Below are positions 59,048 to 64,000 of a stretch of DNA of 64,000 bases, in pieces; position 1 is the first letter of the stretch; each line of letters starts with the position of its first letter. The DNA comes from Paenibacillus sinopodophylli (GTDB lineage Bacteria > Bacillota > Bacilli > Paenibacillales > Paenibacillaceae): NCBI RefSeq assembly GCF_005930355.1, contig NZ_VDBO01000010.1, forward strand, positions 62,001 through 126,000, written 5' to 3'. The position numbers and the translations under genes were made by a program. Below the pieces are notes generated by a model, which made no database searches, was not told the DNA's origin, and worked only from the letters and a program-made list of their open reading frames with translations.

Positions 59048-60079
59048 CTAAAGCTTGAATTTCATCTGGAATAATCCTGCTTTGCGCGCAGCCATATAGA
59101 TGATAACGACAAGTGGACCAATGAATACACCAATCACTCCGACTAGCTTGAAGCCAACATAGAGGCTGATTAATGCCGATAAAGATCCAATCCCTACAGA
59201 ATCGCCAAGAATTTTGGGCTCTACGATTCTGCGGAACACGGTAATAACTAAAAACAGAATGATCAGCCCGACTCCAACGTATACATCGCCTGTCAACATC
59301 AAGTAGCTTGCCCACGGAACGAGTACTGAGCCCGTGCCAAGAATAGGCATAATATCAACGATAATAATAAGCAGCGCGATTGCGAGCGGGTATTTGACAT
59401 TAAGAATCAACAGACCAATCAACGAAATGATGTATGTAAGAGCACTAAGAATAAACTGTGAACGTAAAAACCCAAAAATCGACCTCTTGAGATTATTCAA
59501 CAAAGCGTTGACCTTCGGCTGCGACTTTTCTTCAAATAAGGATAATATCGTCGTCTTCATCGTATTCAGGCTAAAGCTCATCATATAAACGGCCACCAGA
59601 AACACGATAAAGAAGATAAACATGCCCGGAATACTTGAAGCGAACGTTATAACAGAGTTAGACAGTGTTCCTACCATCTTAGTCAGCGCGCTCGTTAAGC
59701 CAACCAGCCAATTCTCGAGCGTTTCAATCGCATCTGGCGGAAAATTCTGATATAACGATTGGGCTTGATTCATCAAATCATCAACCATGCCGTTGGCATT
59801 CTCGAAATAATTGGGAACTTTTTTGAAAAAAGCGATAAGCTCAGCTACAACCTTCACGCCCAGCAAAGCAATCAAGCCGATAAGAATAATCGTAAACAAG
59901 CTGCTTGATATCGTAGCGGCCACTAATCGGTTCATTCGAAATTTTTTCATAAACAATTGATTAAGTGGCTCTAGAAATATCGCAACAATAAGTGCCAGCA
60001 GAAACGGTGCGCCCACCGTAAAAAACAAATACAACAGCAGCAAGCCTAAACCGATAAATATAACCGTCTTGATCGACAA
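59048..60079 (-). CDS. AI-2E-family transporter
   Basis: Membrane protein of about 343 residues of the AI-2E/PerM/YtvI family, with about eight spans and a central soluble stretch. Family features: FLLALIVAIFLEPLNQLFMKK near the N-terminus, GLLILNVKYPLAIALLIIIVDIMPILGTGSVLVPW, and VVEPKILGDSVG written here as RRIVEPKILGDSVGIG. The start is TTG behind GGAGGAG. Members have been linked to sodium/proton exchange or signal export; the substrate here is open. Sporulation paralogues (YtvI) exist, so a sporulation role is possible. Confidence 0.87.
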   Translation of the reverse strand: MSIKTVIFIGLGLLLLYLFFTVGAPFLLALIVAIFLEPLNQLFMKKFRMNRLVAATISSSLFTIILIGLIALLGVKVVAELIAFFKKVPNYFENANGMVDDLMNQAQSLYQNFPPDAIETLENWLVGLTSALTKMVGTLSNSVITFASSIPGMFIFFIVFLVAVYMMSFSLNTMKTTILSLFEEKSQPKVNALLNNLKRSIFGFLRSQFILSALTYIISLIGLLILNVKYPLAIALLIIIVDIMPILGTGSVLVPWASYLMLTGDVYVGVGLIILFLVITVFRRIVEPKILGDSVGIGSLSALISLYVGFKLVGVIGVFIGPLVVIIYMAARKAGLFQMKFKL

Positions 60080-60154
60080 CAGCTTCTCCTCCTCTCTTTA
60101 CTTCTATATGCTGCCGTTTACACTGTTAATCCTGACTAAGCATGCTATCTGCTG

Positions 60155-61294
60155 CTATTCCATGACAGCGCTGCGCTCATGAAAATTAACGTCTTTATAG
60201 TACATATCCTTTACAAGCAAATTCGGTCCACAACATGCTGCAGCAGGACAGTAGCAATTGACGCTTTGAGCTAAAGGATGATCCAGCCATTTGTCGAATA
60301 AATCCTCAAGCTTAGAGGTATGAATACTTCCGAACGCAGGCACATCTGAGAAATCCGTTACAAAAACGTCACCTGTAAACAAATTTACATTTAACCGATT
60401 TCGTCCATCTGGATCGTTGCGAACCGTTACATTCGGCTCATTACCAAGCCTTCTAAGCAGCTCGCGCTCTGAAGAATTGTCGCTGCATTGATAGAAAGGC
60501 AATGTTCCAAATAACATCCACACCGATTGATCTCGGGTTCGAAGCAGCTGTTCAATAGCACCTAGCATCTGCTCTCGTGATAGAACAGGCAAATCCTTGG
60601 CGAAAGAGCTTGGATACATCGGATGCACCTCATGCCGCTGGCAGCCCATCTCCACGATAAGTCTATGAATCTGATCCATCTTGTCATAAGTTCTGTAATT
60701 AATCATCGATTCCGCAGAGACTAGCACGCCACTATCACTAAGCCGCCTTGCATTGTCAATCATTCGCTCATAGAGCTTCTTCGCTGTCTCAAGTGGTACC
60801 GGGTGACCTGCCTTAGCGAATCCGATTTGGTGAAAATCTTCTGCAGACGTGTAATTAAACGAAATATGCATAACATCCAAATACGGAGCAAGCTGTTCAT
60901 ATCTAGCGTACGGAAGCGTTACATTTGAATTAATTTGGGAACGAATGCCCCTGCTCCTTGCATATTGAAGCAATGGTACCATATAGTCGCGAACCGTCCG
61001 ATCAGAGAAGGAAGGCTCTCCGCCTGTAATACTGATCGTCTCCAGATGCTCAACCTCATCCAGACGATCCAGCATTTGCTTCAGCGGAAGCTTGGCCGGC
61101 TCGGACATTACGAGCGTATCACCTACCGCACAATGTTCGCAGCGCATATTGCATAGATTGGACACCGTCATTTCGACACTTGTTAGGCGATGCCTTCCAT
61201 GCTGCTGCAGTGAGCGAATCGGATCCCACGGATCATTCGCTGGCGAGAGTAAAGCTAGAGGCTTATGTGTTTGTTGCAAATTAACCATGTTCAT
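60155..61294 (-). CDS. yfkAB: Radical SAM protein YfkAB
   Basis: Radical SAM protein of about 379 residues. The iron-sulphur motif CxxxCxxC lies in SNLCNMRCEHCAVGDT near residue 53, followed by ISITGGEPSFSD and a TIM-barrel segment (SQINSNVTLP). The C-terminal CxCxxxxC signature, NCYCPAAACCGPNLLVKDMYY, identifies the YfkAB group and suggests extra metal clusters. Frame is open from a GTG at 61306; the ATG at 61294 has AGGTG 9 bases upstream. The reaction of YfkAB is not known. Confidence 0.92.
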   Translation of the reverse strand: MNMVNLQQTHKPLALLSPANDPWDPIRSLQQHGRHRLTSVEMTVSNLCNMRCEHCAVGDTLVMSEPAKLPLKQMLDRLDEVEHLETISITGGEPSFSDRTVRDYMVPLLQYARSRGIRSQINSNVTLPYARYEQLAPYLDVMHISFNYTSAEDFHQIGFAKAGHPVPLETAKKLYERMIDNARRLSDSGVLVSAESMINYRTYDKMDQIHRLIVEMGCQRHEVHPMYPSSFAKDLPVLSREQMLGAIEQLLRTRDQSVWMLFGTLPFYQCSDNSSERELLRRLGNEPNVTVRNDPDGRNRLNVNLFTGDVFVTDFSDVPAFGSIHTSKLEDLFDKWLDHPLAQSVNCYCPAAACCGPNLLVKDMYYKDVNFHERSAVME

Positions 61295-61390
61295 ATTCTT
61301 CAACACCTGACTTATTATCTGGAATGAAACATTCTTTAGTTATTGTAATGCCAGCCCGTAAAGGAAGCAAATAAAACGATAAAATAAGAA

Positions 61391-61580
61391 GAAACACCTG
61401 ACGGTGCCCTTTCTGTAGACGCCATCGTTTCGTCAAAACGTATAGAGAAAGGATGAGTAAAATCAAATACTTCCCTATACGTCAATCGTAACGACTGAAG
61501 CCGTCCTCTGGCGGCTAAGCTAATGTTTCACGCAAAAATATAGAGAAAGGATGGCGAAATCATATCCGTTCCTATATTTG
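61391..61580. repeat. Second locus of the intergenic repeat, two units
   Basis: Two units in tandem, about 61391-61481 and 61482-61580, with the same order as at 49480-49675: GAAAC-like start, GC-rich block (GCCGTCCTCTGGCGGC), GTTTC-containing link, then a hairpin with TATAGAGAAAGGAT and its partner arm. Unit 2 is very close to the units of the first locus, unit 1 is more diverged. Occupies most of the gap between yfkAB and the HD-GYP gene. Confidence 0.75.
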
Positions 61581-61584
61581 AAGC

Positions 61585-61610
61585 AAAAAGGAGCCGACTA
61601 GGCTCCTTTT
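61585..61610 (-). terminator. Terminator of the HD-GYP gene
   Basis: Perfect 10-bp stem (AAAAGGAGCC / GGCTCCTTTT), 5-base loop, T-run on the minus strand, 10 bases after the stop. Confidence 0.88.
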
Positions 61611-61620
61611 CTTAAACGCT

Positions 61621-62739
61621 TTAAATACCTGCGGCATGCTGTACCCCATTGGGATCCTCATTAACACTTACGATCATCATCGTAAGCTGCTTAGACAAAT
61701 CAACCTCATATGGCAATTTGAGCTCCTCGCCGGCTTCATTATATAACACACGTACAATTGGACGATGCGGATACGAATGATTCAGATCCGCCACAACACC
61801 TGATTCACCCGTTTGCAATTTGACCGTTATACCAATTGGATAAATGGCTACCTTGTCACGGAACAGCTGAAGCATCTTCTGCTCATACAACGTTCCCGTT
61901 CCCGCATACAACCGCTCAATCGCATGATGAGGAAGCATTGGTGCGCTATATACACGATTGGTTGTCATTGCATCATAGGAATCAACTAATCCAATCCATT
62001 TGGCATAGTCATGGATTTCGTTCCCCTTAATTCCGCGCGGATAACCGCTTCCGTCTATGCGCTCATGGTGCTGAAAGGCACAGTGAGCAACGAGCAGCGG
62101 AAGATTGGGCTCATCCTTCAACAGCTCATATCCAATTCTCGCATGCTGCTTGATCGCCAGAAATTCCTCATTAGAGAGCGAACCTGGTTTCTTAAGCACG
62201 TCAATTGAAATTTGTGTTTTCCCTATATCGTGGAGCACAGCTCCCATGCCAAGCGTTGTAAGCTCATCTCTTGAATAGCCATGAGCCATGCCAAGAAGCG
62301 TCGTATATACGCACACATTCAATGAATGCTGGAATAAATAATGATCTACAGAGCTCATATCCATCAGCATGATCATCGCATCCTTATGAGAGGAGAGATC
62401 ATCAATAATCATATTCATCATTTGTTTAAAAGGCTGTGCAATATAAGGATAAGTGACGCCCTTCTTGCGTTTCGGACGGTCCATCATTTCCCGAAAATTC
62501 GTGCGGATCTCCTTGAGTGCGATTTGCATCGTTTCCTCGCTTATCAAAGGAGGCGCCGTAATATCTGCCGTACGAGGATCTGCAATATATACATATTGTA
62601 TTCCACACTGTTCCAAGCGGGAAATTAATCTTTCGGTCAACTCTATGTTTTCACCGAGAAGGACTAGACCTTCTTGAGAAAATATTTTTTTGGCCAGCTT
62701 CATACCCGGCCTGCATCTCGCAATTGGCAACAAACGCAT
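61621..62739 (-). CDS. HD-GYP domain c-di-GMP phosphodiesterase
   Basis: Protein of about 372 residues. The N-terminal about 100 residues form a small unassigned domain (GMKLAKKIFSQEGLVLLGENIELT, as in many HD-GYP proteins). The HD-GYP domain follows: FQHSLNVCVYTTLLG, GAVLHDIGKTQI, HHERIDGSGYPRGIKG with the GYP triplet, and IGLVDSYDAMTTNRVY. These residues are all kept, so c-di-GMP or a related dinucleotide is probably hydrolysed. No receiver domain or membrane span, so it is cytosolic. AAGGAT lies before the ATG. A 147-base AT-rich gap lies upstream. Confidence 0.93.
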   Translation of the reverse strand: MRLLPIARCRPGMKLAKKIFSQEGLVLLGENIELTERLISRLEQCGIQYVYIADPRTADITAPPLISEETMQIALKEIRTNFREMMDRPKRKKGVTYPYIAQPFKQMMNMIIDDLSSHKDAMIMLMDMSSVDHYLFQHSLNVCVYTTLLGMAHGYSRDELTTLGMGAVLHDIGKTQISIDVLKKPGSLSNEEFLAIKQHARIGYELLKDEPNLPLLVAHCAFQHHERIDGSGYPRGIKGNEIHDYAKWIGLVDSYDAMTTNRVYSAPMLPHHAIERLYAGTGTLYEQKMLQLFRDKVAIYPIGITVKLQTGESGVVADLNHSYPHRPIVRVLYNEAGEELKLPYEVDLSKQLTMMIVSVNEDPNGVQHAAGI

Positions 62740-62887
62740 TTTCTCGATCCTTCCCCATAAAAAGATATGCTAACTATTACATCGGAAAAAGCCGTTCGTA
62801 ATGTTAATGTACGGGAAAATCGATAAAATCGCAACCATTTTATTCTATTTTTTCGACAATTATTGTCGAGAATGTTTAAAGCACCAA

Positions 62888-64000
62888 CTATAATCCTCTA
62901 TTTTCCCAGCGTTGCCGACGACATTCGCTAACAGCCGACGGATCTTGGAGCTGCGCTTCAATAACATCCCTAATAAATTCAGGCAAGCTGTACGTAGTCT
63001 GAACCGCATTAGCAAGTGATTCGTACCCCGCTTTGAAGCTGAACATATCAATCGTGCCAAGCTTATACAGCCGCTCGTCCTCAAGCGGCTCGCCGTTGAC
63101 AGATACATAAAGGAGCCTCTCCATCGGTGGTTTGGCAGAGTCATAGGCAACAGCTAAACCATCGACAGCGAGTGTTCCCAGTACTTCACCCCGGAAGCCA
63201 TAACCCTTAATTGGCTTAAGAATAAATTCAGGCAGCAGTGCCTGCTCCAGCGCCGTACGGATTTCCGTACCGGCAATCGTCATGAGGCACGGATTAATCG
63301 GAGAGGGACAGAGGGCGTGCAGCTCGCCTGCTGTCACGTCCCCCTGCGCGAGGCCGCCAAGCAGCTGCCCCGTGTTGACCATGCCGATTTCTGCATCGGT
63401 CCAACGGCGCAGGCCAGCGGCCAGCAGATTGCCGAGCGGCGATTCTCGCTCGGCCCTTGCGGGCAGCGGCGTGTCGAGCCGGGCAATGACCCGGCTCAGG
63501 CGCTGCTGTCCCGCCTTCAGGTAGCTGCCAATAATATCGGCAGCTTCTGGATGCTCCGCGTAGGCGGCCATTGGCACGACCGCTGCGCGGAATAAAGGGC
63601 GTGAGGAAATCGAATCGAACCCGATTTCCACACGTCCGAGGTACTCGCCGAATTTCCCGGCTGCGCATATCGTCGTATCCCTAATCACAATGGGCTCCTC
63701 CAGCAAATGATGCGTATGTGCCCCTAGAATAAGATCGATGCCAGTAAGCTTTTCTGCCATCAGCTTATCCGCATTAATGCCCAGATGGGACATGACCACA
63801 ACGACATCAACCTGCTCCCTCAGCTTCCCAACTTGATCCTGAACGGCAAGAAGAGGATCGGTAACATGCCAGCCAAGCAAAGTATAGAAATCCGTGAACG
63901 CGGCAGTAACGCCAATTAAGCCGATGCGCAAGCCGTTCTTATCGACAATCGTATTCGGCAACAGCCATTCCGGCTGCTCGCCGCTCTCCGCCTCCAGCAT
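62888..64000 (-). CDS. 5'-nucleotidase/metallophosphatase family protein, N-terminus outside window
   Basis: C-terminal 370 residues of a YunD/UshA-type protein that hydrolyses nucleotides or related phosphoesters. The visible metallophosphatase part has VVVMSHLGINADKLMAEK and DLILGAHTHHLLEEP, the last metal-site motif. The 5'-nucleotidase C-terminal domain follows (about 180-350) with LLAAGLRRWTDAEIGMVNTGQLLGGL and KPIKGYGFRGEVLGTL. The frame is open to the last base, and the first catalytic motifs (DxHG, GNHD) are missing, so the gene continues beyond the edge; the ATG at the edge is not a trusted start. Local GC is higher at 63300-63550. Confidence 0.87.
   Translation of the reverse strand: MLEAESGEQPEWLLPNTIVDKNGLRIGLIGVTAAFTDFYTLLGWHVTDPLLAVQDQVGKLREQVDVVVVMSHLGINADKLMAEKLTGIDLILGAHTHHLLEEPIVIRDTTICAAGKFGEYLGRVEIGFDSISSRPLFRAAVVPMAAYAEHPEAADIIGSYLKAGQQRLSRVIARLDTPLPARAERESPLGNLLAAGLRRWTDAEIGMVNTGQLLGGLAQGDVTAGELHALCPSPINPCLMTIAGTEIRTALEQALLPEFILKPIKGYGFRGEVLGTLAVDGLAVAYDSAKPPMERLLYVSVNGEPLEDERLYKLGTIDMFSFKAGYESLANAVQTTYSLPEFIRDVIEAQLQDPSAVSECRRQRWENRGL

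Noticed and set aside
61281..61466. Minus-strand frame of 61 codons upstream of yfkAB
   Set aside because: It runs through a copy of the intergenic repeat and into the yfkAB start; no ribosome site of its own.

Overview
The window reads as a chromosome segment of a spore-forming Bacillota, most like Paenibacillus. The grounds are gerE, a YhcN/YlaJ-type sporulation lipoprotein, LipL, YfkAB, a class D sortase, a FapR-type operator in front of fabH, strong AGGAGG ribosome binding sites, frequent TTG/GTG starts and mid-range GC. This is inference from gene content; no 16S gene, tRNA, CRISPR array or intact IS transposase was seen.

Layout. 1-7.5 kb: a GH42 beta-galactosidase cut by the left edge, divergent from an AraC regulator; an M20 amidohydrolase with a split ThrE-type exporter; lipL; a second AraC regulator. 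7.5-17.2 kb: an OmpR/PhoR-type two-component pair with the kinase first, a BASS-family transporter, a tandem YfbR-like HD protein, and a SWIM-SNF2 operon with a small tail gene. 17.3-23.2 kb: two orphan Spo0B-type sensor kinases, a TPR protein and a catalase. 23.2-30 kb: gerE with a decayed downstream copy, a class D sortase, and a GtrA/GT2/GT-C set for lipid-linked sugar transfer.

30-49.4 kb is a large sugar and glycosyltransferase region. It holds capE/capF/capG (UDP-L-FucNAc synthesis), two nucleotide-sugar dehydrogenases, a sugar-phosphate nucleotidylyltransferase, two tandem GT4-GT2 gene pairs, further GT2 enzymes with basic tails, and a cassette of four small proteins. A sporulation lipoprotein and a FapR-controlled fabH sit inside it. 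49.7-55.3 kb is one gene for a 1836-residue protein built from about 150 decapeptide repeats, half of them as nearly perfect 60-bp DNA repeats. 55.4-64 kb: two FecCD siderophore permeases behind a Fur-box promoter, a CotSA-like GT4, an AI-2E-family membrane protein, YfkAB, an HD-GYP phosphodiesterase and a 5'-nucleotidase-family protein cut by the right edge.

How the parts may work together (inference): the repeat protein, the small-protein cassette, its neighbouring GT2, capF, a nucleotide-sugar dehydrogenase and a GT4 all have a CATANNNTA sigma-K-type -10 box at promoter distance. Two of these promoters (small-protein cassette and gerE) share the full ACC-N16-CATANNNTA layout. I propose a late mother-cell programme that makes and glycosylates a filamentous spore-surface layer, comparable in logic to BclA of the Bacillus cereus exosporium but built on a decapeptide beta-helix-like repeat instead of collagen. 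Two intergenic repeat loci and one MITE-like element lie between the blocks.
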